From the NCBI GenBank assembly GCA_001464495.1, contig LNDZ01000018.1:19167-83166 (forward strand): a DNA stretch of 64,000 bases, given 5' to 3'. The notes beneath the pieces were generated by a model that saw only the letters and a list, made by a program, of their open reading frames with translations, was not told the origin of the DNA and ran no database searches. Below, one piece after another: positions 32,385 to 42,152 of this stretch. This DNA comes from Betaproteobacteria bacterium Ga0074130 (GTDB lineage Bacteria > Pseudomonadota > Gammaproteobacteria > Burkholderiales > Rhodocyclaceae). The translations under genes were made by a program, and so were the position numbers. Numbering within the stretch: position 1 is the stretch's first letter; every line of letters begins with the position of its first letter.

Positions 32385-35027
32385 GTGGCAGATTCACCCG
32401 TAAGACAGAGCGTTGCCTACAGCCGGCCGCAGAGCGGGCGGCGGCGTTCTGCATCCACGAGCTTGCTGGAGCTGCAGGCTATTCTCGACAATGCCACGGT
32501 TGGGATTCTGTTCACGCGGAATCGCAAGCTTGAGCGTTGCAACGCTTTGTGTGCGGAAATGTTCCGCTACTCGCTGGAAGAGTTCATCGGTCTGCCGGGG
32601 CGCGCGATTTATCCGTCCGTCGAGGTCTATGAAGCACTCGCGGCTGAAGTGGGGCCTGTCTTGGCACGCGGCGAGTCTTATCGTGGCGAGCTCGAAATGC
32701 GCCGGCGTGATGGTTCCTTGTTCTGGTGCAAGATTTCCGCCAAGGCCGTCGATCCGCAGCAGCCGCACGAAGGCACCATTTGGATCATGGAGGACATCAG
32801 CGACGATCGCATGGTGCAGAATGCCCTGCGTCAGTCGACCGCCGAGCTGATCAGCATTTTCGAGAGTGCACTGATTGGTATTGCGGTTGTCCGCTATGGC
32901 CATGTATTCCGCTGCAACGGCCGTTTTGAAGAATTGTTGGGCCATGAAATCAATGGCCTGTTTGGCGCCTCGGTGCGGACACTCTTCCCCAGCGACGAAG
33001 ATTTTGCCGATGCACGATTGGTCTTCCGTACCGCCTTGCACACGGGCAGCACCTACCGTCAGGAGCGCCAGTTGCGCCGGCAGAATGGGCAGTCATTTTG
33101 GGCGCGTATCAGTGGTCGCGCTTTTGATCCCCTTGCCGTCGAGGCAGGCTCGGTCTGGCTGATTGAAGATATTACGGAGCAGCGACTGGCTGCTACGCGC
33201 ATTCAGCAAGCGCTCGATGAGCAGCATATGATTTTCGACAATGCTGCGGTCGGGATTATGTTCATCCGTAACCGCGTGTTGTTCCGTTGTAATCGGAAGC
33301 TGGCCGAGATCTCCGGCTATCCGATTGATAACCTGATAGGGCAGTCCACACGCATCTTTTATTTCAACGAGGATGAATACCTTGCCCATGTCCAACAGTT
33401 TGCGGATGTGATTCTGGGTGGTGGTGTTTTTGTGGGCGAGGTTCGAGTGCGTCATGCGGATGGGCATCCTGTCTGGGCACGCGTCACAGGGCGGCGGGCT
33501 GATAGAAATAATGCAGAGGATGCCGATATTGTCTGGATTGTCGAGGACATCACCGAGCGGCGTCAGGCGCAGGCCGCATTGGCACAGGCTCACGAATTGC
33601 TCGAACAGCGCGTGGTCGAACGCACTGCCGAGTTGGCTGAGGCAAATTCGTTGTTGCAGGAAGAGGTGTATGAGCGCATGCGCGTTGAACAACGCATCTG
33701 GCACGTCGCACATCATGACGCGCTGACGGGCTTGCCCAACCGTGCGCTCCTGCATGATCGACTCGATCAGGTGCTGACGCAAGCCGGGCGCAACGGCCAC
33801 CGGGTGGCGGTGATGTTTGTTGACCTTGATCGTTTCAAGAGCATCAACGATACGCTGGGCCATGATGTGGGCGATGAGCTGCTCAAGTCGGTAGCTTCAC
33901 GACTGCAACAGGTGGTGCGCGCCGCCGATACCGTTTCACGTTTGGGTGGCGATGAGTTTGTGATTGTCCTGCCGGATGTGGCATCGATTGAGGATGCCTC
34001 TACGGTGGCCGAAAAAATGGTCTCGGTCTTGTCGCCTGCAGTGACGATTCATGGACATGAGCTACGCGCAACGCCTTCCATCGGCATCAGCTTGTATCCG
34101 GATGACGGCACAGATGCTTATACGCTGATGAAGAATGCCGATACAGCGATGTATCACGCCAAGTCAGAAGGGCGAAACAACTTTCAGTTCTTTGCGCCAC
34201 GCATGAACGAACGTGCCACGCACTTTTTCAATCTCGAGCAACGCTTGCGCAGCGCGCTCGACGAACGACAGTTCATGCTGCATTACCAGCCAGTGATCGA
34301 TCATCAGATGCGCACTGTCAGTGGCTTTGAAGCGCTGATACGTTGGCGAGATCCCGAGCTAGGTATGGTCTCGCCGGCTGAGTTCATACCCGTGGCTGAA
34401 GAGGCCGGGTTGATCATCCCACTGGGGGAATGGGTGCTAGGCGAAGCCATGCGCCAAAATCGCGAGTGGCAGCAGACCGGCTTGCCGTTCTTCCCACTGG
34501 CTGTGAATTTGTCACCTCGACAGTTCCGTCATCGGGGTCTGGTCGAGAGCGTGCGTGCCGCCTTGCGCGACAGCGGCCAGCCTGCGCATTTGCTTGAGCT
34601 CGAAATTACCGAGTCTGCGCTGATGCATGATGTCGAAGAAGCCAACGAGAAGTTACGTGAGTTGGTGGCGATGGGTGTTCGAATTGCCATCGACGACTTC
34701 GGTACCGGTTATTCCAGCCTTTCTCACCTGCGCCGCTTCCCTGTGCACAAGCTCAAAATCGATCAAAGCTTCGTGCGTGATTTGTGTTCAAGCAAGGATG
34801 ATGAGTCCATCGTCGCTGCCATCCTTGGACTGGCGAATAGCTTAGGGCTGGAAACAGTGGCCGAAGGGGTGGAGACGGTTGAGCAGTTTGATCTACTGGT
34901 ATGCCATCGCTGCACTCGTTTCCAAGGCTATTTATTTTCTCCGGCGGTGCCCGGGAGTGCAGTCCCTGAGTTGATGCAGCGTGATTTCACGGCGCCGCCG
35001 GCAGCCACTGCGAGTCTCAGGGCATAA
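32385..35027 (+). CDS. Triple PAS-GGDEF-EAL c-di-GMP signalling protein
   Basis: 880-residue soluble protein. Three PAS domains at about 28-139, 150-266 and 276-391, each ending in a W-x-x-EDI motif; a coiled coil at about 392-436; GGDEF domain about 439-600 with GGDEF at 521-525 and an I-site RAAD five residues before it; EAL domain about 620-870 with EAL at 649-651 and the DDFGTGYSS motif. Both catalytic halves look complete, so it may either make or break c-di-GMP. The start is GTG 32385, preceded by a GGGGGGAT ribosome site. Confidence 0.92.
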   Translation: MADSPVRQSVAYSRPQSGRRRSASTSLLELQAILDNATVGILFTRNRKLERCNALCAEMFRYSLEEFIGLPGRAIYPSVEVYEALAAEVGPVLARGESYRGELEMRRRDGSLFWCKISAKAVDPQQPHEGTIWIMEDISDDRMVQNALRQSTAELISIFESALIGIAVVRYGHVFRCNGRFEELLGHEINGLFGASVRTLFPSDEDFADARLVFRTALHTGSTYRQERQLRRQNGQSFWARISGRAFDPLAVEAGSVWLIEDITEQRLAATRIQQALDEQHMIFDNAAVGIMFIRNRVLFRCNRKLAEISGYPIDNLIGQSTRIFYFNEDEYLAHVQQFADVILGGGVFVGEVRVRHADGHPVWARVTGRRADRNNAEDADIVWIVEDITERRQAQAALAQAHELLEQRVVERTAELAEANSLLQEEVYERMRVEQRIWHVAHHDALTGLPNRALLHDRLDQVLTQAGRNGHRVAVMFVDLDRFKSINDTLGHDVGDELLKSVASRLQQVVRAADTVSRLGGDEFVIVLPDVASIEDASTVAEKMVSVLSPAVTIHGHELRATPSIGISLYPDDGTDAYTLMKNADTAMYHAKSEGRNNFQFFAPRMNERATHFFNLEQRLRSALDERQFMLHYQPVIDHQMRTVSGFEALIRWRDPELGMVSPAEFIPVAEEAGLIIPLGEWVLGEAMRQNREWQQTGLPFFPLAVNLSPRQFRHRGLVESVRAALRDSGQPAHLLELEITESALMHDVEEANEKLRELVAMGVRIAIDDFGTGYSSLSHLRRFPVHKLKIDQSFVRDLCSSKDDESIVAAILGLANSLGLETVAEGVETVEQFDLLVCHRCTRFQGYLFSPAVPGSAVPELMQRDFTAPPAATASLRA

Positions 35028-35052
35028 TGCGCCCTTTTGGAGGAGTACATAA

Positions 35053-35397
35053 ATGGCTGAAATTACAACGGCAAGTGGGCTGATCATTGATGATTTAGTT
35101 GTGGGCGAGGGTGCCGAGGCGCAAGCCGGTCAGATGGTGTCTGTGCATTACACCGGCTGGCTGACCGACGGTAAGAAGTTTGACTCGAGCAAGGATCGCA
35201 ACGACCCCTTCGAGTTCTCGCTCGGCGCTGGCATGGTCATCCGCGGTTGGGATGAGGGCGTGCAAGGCATGAAGATCGGCGGTAAGCGCAAGCTGACCAT
35301 CCCCGCCAATCTCGGTTACGGCGCACGTGGTGCTGGTGGTGTGATTCCGCCGAATGCCACCTTGGTGTTTGAAGTCGAACTGCTGGGTGTGGAATGA
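35053..35397 (+). CDS. FKBP-type peptidyl-prolyl cis-trans isomerase
   Basis: 114-residue single-domain FKBP that speeds Pro isomerisation during folding. The full core is present: [44 protein letters not shown] and [16 protein letters not shown]. No signal peptide, hence cytoplasmic. TGGAGG precedes the ATG. Its stop overlaps the next gene by ATGA. Confidence 0.95.
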   Translation: MAEITTASGLIIDDLVVGEGAEAQAGQMVSVHYTGWLTDGKKFDSSKDRNDPFEFSLGAGMVIRGWDEGVQGMKIGGKRKLTIPANLGYGARGAGGVIPPNATLVFEVELLGVE

Positions 35398-35801
35398 GTC
35401 TGCCCCATAAGCCCTACCTGCGCCTCGCTGATGCCAAGGCCATCTTGGCTGCGGCAGAGGCGCATGCGCTGGCCAATCAGTGGCCTGTGACGATTGTGGT
35501 GGTGGATGAGGGCGGCAATACGCTGGCCTCGCTGCGCCTTGATGGTTGTGCGCCGCTAGGTGGCCAGATTGCGGCCGAGAAGGCCCGTGTGGCTGCCTTG
35601 TCGCGACGTGAGTCGAGCGTGTATGAAAACATGATCAATCAGGGTCGTACGGCATTTCTGTCTGCGCCAGTGAGTGGTCTGCTTGAGGGCGGCGTACCGA
35701 TTCTGGTCGATGGGCATTGCATCGGTGCGGTCGGTGTGTCTGGCGTCAAGTCAGACCAGGATGCTGAAACTGCCAAGGCCGGTATCGCTGTACTCGGCTG
35801 A
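35394..35801 (+). CDS. GlcG/HbpS family protein
   Basis: 135-residue protein of the GlcG/HbpS (DUF336) fold, members of which can bind haem or corrinoids or have unknown roles in glycolate metabolism. Family strings: [16 protein letters not shown] and [19 protein letters not shown]. Cytoplasmic. Translationally coupled to the FKBP gene. Convergent with fliR, with 26 bp between them. Confidence 0.85.
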   Translation: MSLPHKPYLRLADAKAILAAAEAHALANQWPVTIVVVDEGGNTLASLRLDGCAPLGGQIAAEKARVAALSRRESSVYENMINQGRTAFLSAPVSGLLEGGVPILVDGHCIGAVGVSGVKSDQDAETAKAGIAVLG

Positions 35802-35827
35802 TGAGTGTGTACCCGGCCGGGTCGCCC

Positions 35828-36616
35828 TCAGGCGGCTCGGGCGGCGTGCAGAAAGTGGCCGAGATTCAGAAAGCAGAGCTCGAAGAGCCGCTCCAGTGCT
35901 GTACCCATATACGGCAAGGCTAGCAGCAAGATAAACAATCCCGCCAGAATCGTCACGACAAAGCCGATCGCAAACAGGTTGAGTGTCGGGGCGACGCGCG
36001 TCAATACTCCGAGGCCGATATTGGCGATCAATAAGGCAGCGATGATGGGCATGGACATCAATAGTCCAAAGGAAAACAGCACGGTGGCTGATGCCACAAG
36101 CGTTTTAAGACTATCCACCGCAAAAGGTGTGGCACTCACGGGTAATAGGTTATAGCTCTCGGCCAGCAGTGAAATGGTCAGTAGATGACCGTTGCTGGCA
36201 AGGAAGACTAGCGTGGTGATGAGTGCAATGAAGTTAGTGATGACGGGCGTCTGACCTGCTGTCTGCGGGTCATACAGGATGGCAAATGAGAGGCCCATTT
36301 GCATGCTGATGAGTTCGCCGGCGATATCAATCGCAGCAAAGATGATGCGAATGCTAAAGCCCATCAGGATGCCCAGCATCGTTTCTTGAATCAGAATGAA
36401 GCCAGCCTGCCATGAGCCTGCCGGGATTGCTGGCATTGGCGGCAGCACCGGGGCGAGCGCTAAAGTGATCGCCAACCCACACATCAAGCGGGCGCGTGCA
36501 TTGAGGGCGACATTATTGAATATCGGTGCGGTGGCGATCATGCCGAGGATGCGCGCTAGTGGAAACATGAAGGCGAGAATCCATGCATCTAGCTGGGCGG
36601 AGGTGACCGTCAGCAT
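35828..36616 (-). CDS. fliR: Flagellar export gate protein FliR
   Basis: 262-residue inner-membrane protein of the flagellar type III export gate. Six hydrophobic helices; the family strings PLARILGMIATAPIF near the N-terminus and GLSFAILYDP in the middle are clear. FliR, FliP and FliQ form the export pore. It ends the minus-strand fliFGHIJKLMNOPQR series and starts 10 bp after fliQ stops. Confidence 0.95.
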   Translation of the reverse strand: MLTVTSAQLDAWILAFMFPLARILGMIATAPIFNNVALNARARLMCGLAITLALAPVLPPMPAIPAGSWQAGFILIQETMLGILMGFSIRIIFAAIDIAGELISMQMGLSFAILYDPQTAGQTPVITNFIALITTLVFLASNGHLLTISLLAESYNLLPVSATPFAVDSLKTLVASATVLFSFGLLMSMPIIAALLIANIGLGVLTRVAPTLNLFAIGFVVTILAGLFILLLALPYMGTALERLFELCFLNLGHFLHAARAA

Positions 36617-36626
36617 GGGCCGAGAC

Positions 36627-36896
36627 CTAACCGATGAGACCTGGGATCGCCTCGAACAGGCGACGCATATAGTCGGTCATGATGGTAATCATCCACGGGC
36701 CTGCTACCAGCAAGGTGAAGAAGATTACCAGCAGCTTAGGTATGAAAGATAGCGTTGCCTCATTGATAGATGTTGCTGCCTGGAAGATGCTGACAAGCAG
36801 GCCTGTGGCTAGCGCGGCAATAAAAAGGGGGGCTGAAATCAGGAGGGCAACTTCGATCGCATGTTGGCCGATCTCGATTACGGAGGCGGGTGTCAT
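36627..36896 (-). CDS. fliQ: Flagellar export gate protein FliQ
   Basis: 89-residue two-helix membrane protein of the export gate. The ATG at 36896 is preceded by AGGAGAAG and gives the normal family length; a longer frame from 36941 overlaps fliP and is rejected. The pattern ATSINEATLSFIPK is typical of FliQ. Confidence 0.95.
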   Translation of the reverse strand: MTPASVIEIGQHAIEVALLISAPLFIAALATGLLVSIFQAATSINEATLSFIPKLLVIFFTLLVAGPWMITIMTDYMRRLFEAIPGLIG

Positions 36897-36909
36897 CTTC
36901 TTCTCCTGG

Positions 36910-37656
36910 CTAGCCGAAGCTCTGCACAAGAGAGCCGACAATCAGGCCCCAACCATCAACAAGCACAAACAGCATTAGCTTGAATGGCATGGCCACAATG
37001 ACAGGTGACATCATCATCATCCCCATGGACATGAGTACCGAGGCAACCACCATGTCGATGATTAGGAAGGGAATAAAGATAATGAAGCCAATCTGGAAGG
37101 CGGTCTTGAGCTCAGAAATCACAAAGGCAGGCACCAGCACGCGGAAGGGGATTTTGTCGGCGCTTTCGGGCTTGGGTTGTTTGGCTACCTTGGTAAATAG
37201 CTCTAGATCAGCGGCACGTGTCTGCTTGAGCATGAAGTCACGCATCGGGACTGAGCCGCGGTTGAGCGCCTCCTCGAAGCTGATGCGCTTTTCTGAAAGC
37301 GGTTGGTAGGCTTCGACATAAACACGGTCGAGCGTCGGGGCCATGATGAAGAACGTCAGAAACAACGCTAGGCCGACCAAGACCTGATTGGGGGGCGATG
37401 TTTGTGTGCCTAGTGCATGGCGCAGCAGCGATAGCACAATGATGATGCGCGTGAAACCCGTCATCATCAGCACGATGGCCGGGATGAACGTGAGGCCGGT
37501 CAGTAGTAGTAGGGTCTCAATCGATAGAGACCATTGCGTCCCACCCCCTGGGGCTGGGCTGCTGGTGACGGCCGGTAGCGCTTGTGCGAGCACCAGCGCT
37601 GGCACAAGCAGTAGGCTGGCCAGTACAGCCTTGCGAAGAGTGCTGTTATGACGCAT
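36910..37656 (-). CDS. fliP: Flagellar export gate protein FliP
   Basis: 248-residue membrane protein of the export gate. A cleavable signal peptide at 1-25 is followed by a hydrophobic helix, the periplasmic region, and two C-terminal helices with [10 protein letters not shown]. The segment [20 protein letters not shown] is characteristic. The start ATG overlaps the end of fliO by 11 bp. Confidence 0.96.
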   Translation of the reverse strand: MRHNSTLRKAVLASLLLVPALVLAQALPAVTSSPAPGGGTQWSLSIETLLLLTGLTFIPAIVLMMTGFTRIIIVLSLLRHALGTQTSPPNQVLVGLALFLTFFIMAPTLDRVYVEAYQPLSEKRISFEEALNRGSVPMRDFMLKQTRAADLELFTKVAKQPKPESADKIPFRVLVPAFVISELKTAFQIGFIIFIPFLIIDMVVASVLMSMGMMMMSPVIVAMPFKLMLFVLVDGWGLIVGSLVQSFG

Positions 37657-38092
37657 TGCGGCGATTCAGCGTATTACGCAACCAGCCAGCAAAATCAGCT
37701 GGGTTTGGCGTGCTGCCGGGCGGTAGTGCTTGGCGGGGCATTTCGGCCAAGGTGTTGATGCTGTTTGGAGTGACACCAAGGACCAACCAGGTTTGCCCCA
37801 TCTCGACCACAACAATTCGTTCACGGGCACCGATGGCTGTCGCACCGACAATACGCACTAGGTTATTGGCTTGTACGCCCCCCCCCGTCAGCCTCTTGAG
37901 CACCCACAGGCCGGCAAAGAGAAGCACCAGCACCAGCGTGAGACCAAACAGCATTTGTAGAAAGCTGCTACCGAGGGAGGTCACTGGGGCTGCCGGCGTG
38001 GTTGTGGTGACCGCCTGCGCAGCTGCATTCTGGATGAATGCCAGTGCTAGTGAGAGGCTAAATGTATAACGAGTCAGGGACGTTAGGCGCAT
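37646..38092 (-). CDS. fliO: Flagellar export protein FliO
   Basis: 148-residue protein that helps assemble the FliP ring. Signal-like N-terminus (1-25), a transmembrane helix at about 45-65 and a small cytoplasmic beta domain ([22 protein letters not shown]). It is preceded by a 196-bp space that holds a palindrome at 38191-38207 and hairpins, so a promoter may lie there. Confidence 0.88.
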   Translation of the reverse strand: MRLTSLTRYTFSLSLALAFIQNAAAQAVTTTTPAAPVTSLGSSFLQMLFGLTLVLVLLFAGLWVLKRLTGGGVQANNLVRIVGATAIGARERIVVVEMGQTWLVLGVTPNSINTLAEMPRQALPPGSTPNPADFAGWLRNTLNRRNAS

Positions 38093-38190
38093 GGCGGTAC
38101 GTGGCTAGCAGTATCGCCTCAGGATAAAGCCCACACATCATCAGCAATGCGCCGAGGATGGGGGAATTTAGACGGGAGTTTTGTGCATAA

Positions 38191-38207
38191 GCGGCAAAAT
38201 TTGCCGC
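38191..38207. promoter_or_regulatory. Palindrome GCGGCAAAATTTGCCGC upstream of fliO
   Basis: 17-bp palindrome (GCGGCAA-N3-TTGCCGC) in the 196-bp fliN-fliO space, about 100 bp before the fliO start. The same 17 bases occur at 46923-46939 upstream of fliF. It resembles the CGGCAAA...TTTGCCG elements bound by FlbD-type flagellar activators. The space also has hairpin-forming repeats at about 38218-38242 and 38264-38281, but no ORF. Confidence 0.5.
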
Positions 38208-38288
38208 TATCGAGAGGCTGGCGCCACAGCGGTGGGCCAGCTGGTTGCGCTTAGTCCTCGTTCGGCCCCCTATAGGAGGCCGTGAGCG

Positions 38289-38711
38289 TTAGCGATTCAG
38301 TTTGCGGATACGCTCTTGCGGGGTAATGATATCGGTCAGGCGAATACCGAATTTATCGTTCACGACCACGACTTCACCTTGTGCAATCAGGGTGCCATTG
38401 ACGAGGACATCCATCGGTTCGCCGGCCAGACCGTCAAGCTCAACAACCGAGCCATGCGCGAGTTGCAGCAGATTGCGGATCGAAATTTTGGTGCGACCCA
38501 GCTCCACCGTCATGGCAACGGGGATGTCGAGAATCATGTCAAAGTCTTGCAGACCCGCTGCACGATCGCCGGGACCGCCAAATTGCTCGAAGATTTGTGC
38601 GGGCTTTGCTTCAGGAGCTGCGGCAGCCTCGGTTTCGGCCTGCTCGCCCATGGCAGCGGCCCAATCATCCATCGAGACGTCTTCTTCCTTCTGATCTGTT
38701 TCTTCGCTCAT
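38289..38711 (-). CDS. fliN: Flagellar motor switch protein FliN
   Basis: 140-residue C-ring protein that with FliM and FliG sets rotation direction. N-terminal 55 residues are acidic and low complexity (DDWAAAMGEQAETEAAAAPE); the SpoA domain follows (LDIPVAMTVELGRTKISIRNLLQL and DVLVNGTLIAQGEVVVVNDKFGIRL). Lies 17 bp after fliM. Confidence 0.96.
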   Translation of the reverse strand: MSEETDQKEEDVSMDDWAAAMGEQAETEAAAAPEAKPAQIFEQFGGPGDRAAGLQDFDMILDIPVAMTVELGRTKISIRNLLQLAHGSVVELDGLAGEPMDVLVNGTLIAQGEVVVVNDKFGIRLTDIITPQERIRKLNR

Positions 38712-38728
38712 TTCCGTACTCCAAATAA

Positions 38729-39712
38729 CTAGTCTGCTGCCTGCTCGCTGGCAAGGAAGCGGTCAACCTTCAAGGCATATTGGCCTTCACGAATGCCGTA
38801 GCGGCAAGCCAGCACGGGGACGCCATCGACTGACACTTCGACATTTTCGTCGATTTGCAGCGGGATGATGTCCCCGACTTTCATCTTGACGATGTCGCCG
38901 AGCGTCACTTGCGTCTTGGCCAGCGGGGCGACCAGCTCGACCTCTGCCGTTTGGAGCTGGCGCGTCAGCAGGCTGTTCCAGCGCTTGTCAGAGGATGCTT
39001 GCTCGCTGTGCATGCTGCTGTTGAGCATGTCGCGCAGCGGCTCGATCATCGAGTAGGGCAGACAGATATGCAGATCGGCCGTATTTCCTGACAGTTCAAC
39101 TGTGAAGTTGGCAGACAGGACGATTTCCGACGGCGTGGCGATATTTGCAAACTGCGTATTCATTTCCGAGCGCATGTACTCGAAGTGCAGCGGGTAAACC
39201 GGCTTCCATGCTTTTTCGTACTCACTGAACACAACGCCCAGCAAACCTTGGATGATGCGCTGTTCAGTCGGGGTGAAGTCACGCCCTTCCACCCGAGTAT
39301 GGAAGCGGCCATCACCGCCAAACATATTATCCACAACCAGGAAGACTAAGTTCGGGTCCAGCACGACCAGCCCTGTTCCCCGCAGTGGCTTGACCTGCAC
39401 CAGATTCAGGTTGGTTGGCACCACCAAATTGCGAATGAACTCGCTGTACTTTTGTACCTTGATCGGCCCGACCGAAATTTCCGTACTGCGATGCGTGTAA
39501 TTGAACAAGCCTATCCGCAGGTAGCGCGCAAAGCGTTCGTTGATCAGCTCCATGGTGGGCATGCGCCCACGCACGATGCGTTCCTGACGACCAATGTCGT
39601 AGCTGCGTACGCTGGCGGCGTCCGCAGACTCTGAAGACGGGGTTTCGTCCGGCTCGCCGGTCACCCCCTTTAGCAGGGCGTCAACTTCTTCCTGGGATAG
39701 GAAATCCGACAC
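38729..39712 (-). CDS. fliM: Flagellar motor switch protein FliM
   Basis: 327-residue switch protein. The N-terminal CheY-binding segment LSQEEVDALLKG is at residues 4-15; the middle CheC-like domain covers about 45-230, and the SpoA domain about 245-320. The start is GTG 39712 with AAGGAC upstream. Phosphorylated CheY binding here reverses rotation. Confidence 0.97.
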   Translation of the reverse strand: MSDFLSQEEVDALLKGVTGEPDETPSSESADAASVRSYDIGRQERIVRGRMPTMELINERFARYLRIGLFNYTHRSTEISVGPIKVQKYSEFIRNLVVPTNLNLVQVKPLRGTGLVVLDPNLVFLVVDNMFGGDGRFHTRVEGRDFTPTEQRIIQGLLGVVFSEYEKAWKPVYPLHFEYMRSEMNTQFANIATPSEIVLSANFTVELSGNTADLHICLPYSMIEPLRDMLNSSMHSEQASSDKRWNSLLTRQLQTAEVELVAPLAKTQVTLGDIVKMKVGDIIPLQIDENVEVSVDGVPVLACRYGIREGQYALKVDRFLASEQAAD

Positions 39713-39724
39713 GCGGAGTAGTCC

Positions 39725-40300
39725 TTATTGCACGATGAATGAGGTGAATAATACGGCCTGCACTGGATCTGCAGGGTCAGCTTCATCGCTGATTTCTTCC
39801 TCTACTTCCTTCTTTTTCTTCTTTTTACCGCCACCATGAGTGAGGATGCTATTGATCGTTACGCGCAGCTCGTTCGATAGCTTTTGTACGCCAGCTGGAT
39901 TGTTCACTTCTGTTGGCTGCTTGGCGGAAATCACCAGCAGCGACTTGTGGCGAATCTCCGGCATGTAAGCTTTGATGTCTTCTGCGATGTGAGCGTCGAG
40001 AACGCGTAGCTCTGGCACGGCTTGCAGATAGGAGTCAGCACTCTCGTTTTGCAGGCGAACAGTAAACGCATCGAGCTTTACAAATACTGGGGGCGGCGCT
40101 TTTTCGCCTTTTTTGGCGGGCTTGTGCGCTTCAGCGGCAACTTCTTCGCCATCTTCGCCCTCTTCAGGTGGCGGTTTCTTCAGCAGCATGAAGGCAGCTA
40201 CTGCACCCAATGCAATAACAACTACGCCTATTCCGAGGAATAGGAAGAGTTTGCCCTTCTTCTTGGGCTGCGTTTCATCAGCGGGTGGTGCGTTGCTCAT
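39725..40300 (-). CDS. fliL: Flagellar basal-body protein FliL
   Basis: 191-residue membrane protein that supports the stator. One helix at about 18-40, then a charged linker and the FliL domain (VFVKLDAFTVRL ... LLVISAKQPTEV). An unusual run of six Lys after HGGG near residue 155, followed by acidic residues, is an insertion relative to common FliL proteins. It precedes fliM by 12 bp. Confidence 0.93.
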   Translation of the reverse strand: MSNAPPADETQPKKKGKLFLFLGIGVVVIALGAVAAFMLLKKPPPEEGEDGEEVAAEAHKPAKKGEKAPPPVFVKLDAFTVRLQNESADSYLQAVPELRVLDAHIAEDIKAYMPEIRHKSLLVISAKQPTEVNNPAGVQKLSNELRVTINSILTHGGGKKKKKKEVEEEISDEADPADPVQAVLFTSFIVQ

Positions 40301-40390
40301 ATTCTCTTTCTCCCGAGTGCATTATCCGTACCAGTGGGAACGGCACGAATATCCCACACCTTGAGCCGGTATGGTAGTTTTACTCAGGTT

Positions 40391-41569
40391 TCAGGCAAAA
40401 ACATCCAGCATATTGTTGTTGTGGCGAGTCCATGCAGGCGTTGCAGGGGTGCTAAGGTCATCGCTCGCATCGGTCAGCCTCTGACCGTTGTTCTTGCCGC
40501 CTTGCTCTGATGCTGAAGAGTTGTTGGATGACTCTGCACCAACGTGTGACTGGTTGAGGGCGATGCCGTTGCCTGCCAATACGTCTCGCAGCCTGTCCAT
40601 CGCGCCTTCAAGTGCGGCTCTGACTTCAGGGTTGGCCGAGATAAACAGCGCGCTCGCTTGGTCACCCTTGATATCTAGGGAAATTTCAATGCGGCCCAGT
40701 TGCGGCGGCGTCAAAATCAGCTCAGCCCGACTTTCATTTTGTCGGCTCATGAGATGAATTTTGTCGCCCAGCTCGTTGTTCCATTGCGGGCTGCCAAGAG
40801 AAGCGTTCATGCGGACAGGTTCGCCATTGCGTGAGCCGCTTTGCGTGTTCAAGTGATCTTTAGCAGCTTGAAGCGTGGCATCAAACCGCGCTGTTTGTGT
40901 GGGTGATGGCTGGTTTAAAGAGTCTGTCAGGGACTGTGTAAAGTTTGTGTCCGAGGACGACAATAAGTCACCGTTGGCGGCAAGTTTTGCCGCGTCAATT
41001 GCCGTGTCGTTGCCTGCTATCGTCGCTGATGTCGACAGAATCAAATCATCAATCACACCCTTGACGGCGGTTTTCCTGGCCGCTGGGGCGGCAGTAGGTA
41101 CGATCGGGGTCGTTTGCAGGGCAGGCATAATGACCAATGGTGCATTCAACTGGGTCGTTGCGTCAGTCTGGGACAGAAGCGCATCGATGGTTGCCGCTTG
41201 CGCATCAGTTTCAGTACTTTGGGCACCGGACCCTTGCAAGCCCTGCAACCAAGGCAATAGGTTCTGAAGTGCTGTTTCGGCATACTGACCGTTCACCATG
41301 GCAAGTGCTGCCGATGACTCTTGGGTTGCATTCGCTGTGTCTGCGGGTTTTGTATCGCTTTTAGGTGTGCTTTCTGAGCTGCTGCTCGCCCCTTTTGACT
41401 CGGTTTTGCCTGCGGATGTGTTGCCCTGTACCTTTTGCTGAAGTACAGAGGCAAATGCCGGAGACACCGTGTTGTCATCGGGATTCGGGGCATTATTGCT
41501 GCTATTGCCTTGGGGCGATACGTTGCCGGGCACAGGCAGTGGGCTAGCGGGTAAAGGCATTGCGCTCAT
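40391..41569 (-). CDS. fliK: Flagellar hook-length control protein FliK
   Basis: 392-residue secreted ruler that sets hook length. Low-complexity Ser/Thr/Gln-rich N-terminal 200 residues; conserved C-terminal FliK domain at about 255-345 (ELILTPPQLGRIEISLDIKGDQASALFISANPEVR). Position between fliJ and fliL is normal. Another FliK-like gene lies at 53445-54557. Confidence 0.9.
   Translation of the reverse strand: MSAMPLPASPLPVPGNVSPQGNSSNNAPNPDDNTVSPAFASVLQQKVQGNTSAGKTESKGASSSSESTPKSDTKPADTANATQESSAALAMVNGQYAETALQNLLPWLQGLQGSGAQSTETDAQAATIDALLSQTDATTQLNAPLVIMPALQTTPIVPTAAPAARKTAVKGVIDDLILSTSATIAGNDTAIDAAKLAANGDLLSSSDTNFTQSLTDSLNQPSPTQTARFDATLQAAKDHLNTQSGSRNGEPVRMNASLGSPQWNNELGDKIHLMSRQNESRAELILTPPQLGRIEISLDIKGDQASALFISANPEVRAALEGAMDRLRDVLAGNGIALNQSHVGAESSNNSSASEQGGKNNGQRLTDASDDLSTPATPAWTRHNNNMLDVFA
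40977..40993. promoter_or_regulatory. Palindrome GCGGCAAGTTTTGCCGC inside fliK
   Basis: Third exact instance of GCGGCAA-N3-TTGCCGC. It lies within fliK codons (an AAKLAA peptide), about 600 bp upstream of fliL. It may be an internal activator site or chance, since this peptide alone can give such DNA. Confidence 0.3.
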
Positions 41570-41647
41570 GAGGGCATCCTTGCAGTAATGCCCCTAACTA
41601 TGCAAGCTGCGTGCCACCCCTTTTGCCGTACGGGTGGCGGCTGTGGG

Positions 41648-42106
41648 CTACTCTGGCTCTGCCCCGTTCTCTCCGTTGCGATACCCCCGGGCAGCATGCT
41701 CGTCGCTGAGCTTTTGCTCGGCCTTCATCTCGCCATATTGCTGACGTTGCTCATGGCGGTGAGCGAGCGTATCAAAAGCCTTAACTTTTCCACGCTGCTG
41801 CAGCCATGCCTCTTGACCATGCTGTTTGCTTTGCTGGGAGAGTTTGAGCATTTCGCCTGCTTGGGCAATAGCCTCATCTAGGCGAGTGATAAAGGTTCGG
41901 TAGTTTTGCCATTCCTCTGGCCGGAGACCAGACTTTGCCGCTTCGACAAACCGGGTGATGTACTCCTCCCGATAATTGCTGAGGAGCTCAAGACGTTCGT
42001 TTGCCGCCCGCTCGCCGGCGATCAGCAAGCCCAGCTTCTTGGCTGCCTCGTCCATACGCATATTGGAGAGGTCGAGCAGTGTTTGCAGTGGGAATTTGTC
42101 GCTCAT
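41648..42106 (-). CDS. fliJ: Flagellar export chaperone FliJ
   Basis: 152-residue coiled-coil protein; nearly all helical with heptads from residue 5 to 140. FliJ binds FliI and the export gate and delivers chaperone-substrate complexes. Identified by the start KFPLQTLLDLSNMRMDEAAKKLG and by its place directly after fliI. Confidence 0.9.
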   Translation of the reverse strand: MSDKFPLQTLLDLSNMRMDEAAKKLGLLIAGERAANERLELLSNYREEYITRFVEAAKSGLRPEEWQNYRTFITRLDEAIAQAGEMLKLSQQSKQHGQEAWLQQRGKVKAFDTLAHRHEQRQQYGEMKAEQKLSDEHAARGYRNGENGAEPE

Positions 42107-42152
42107 GCTGTCAAGGATTGTCCATCACTGAGCCAGTAGCCTCAATTCTAGG

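Noticed and set aside
38264..38281. GGCC...GGCC hairpin after fliN as a terminator
   Set aside because: No T-run and short arms; kept only as a note in the fliN-fliO space.
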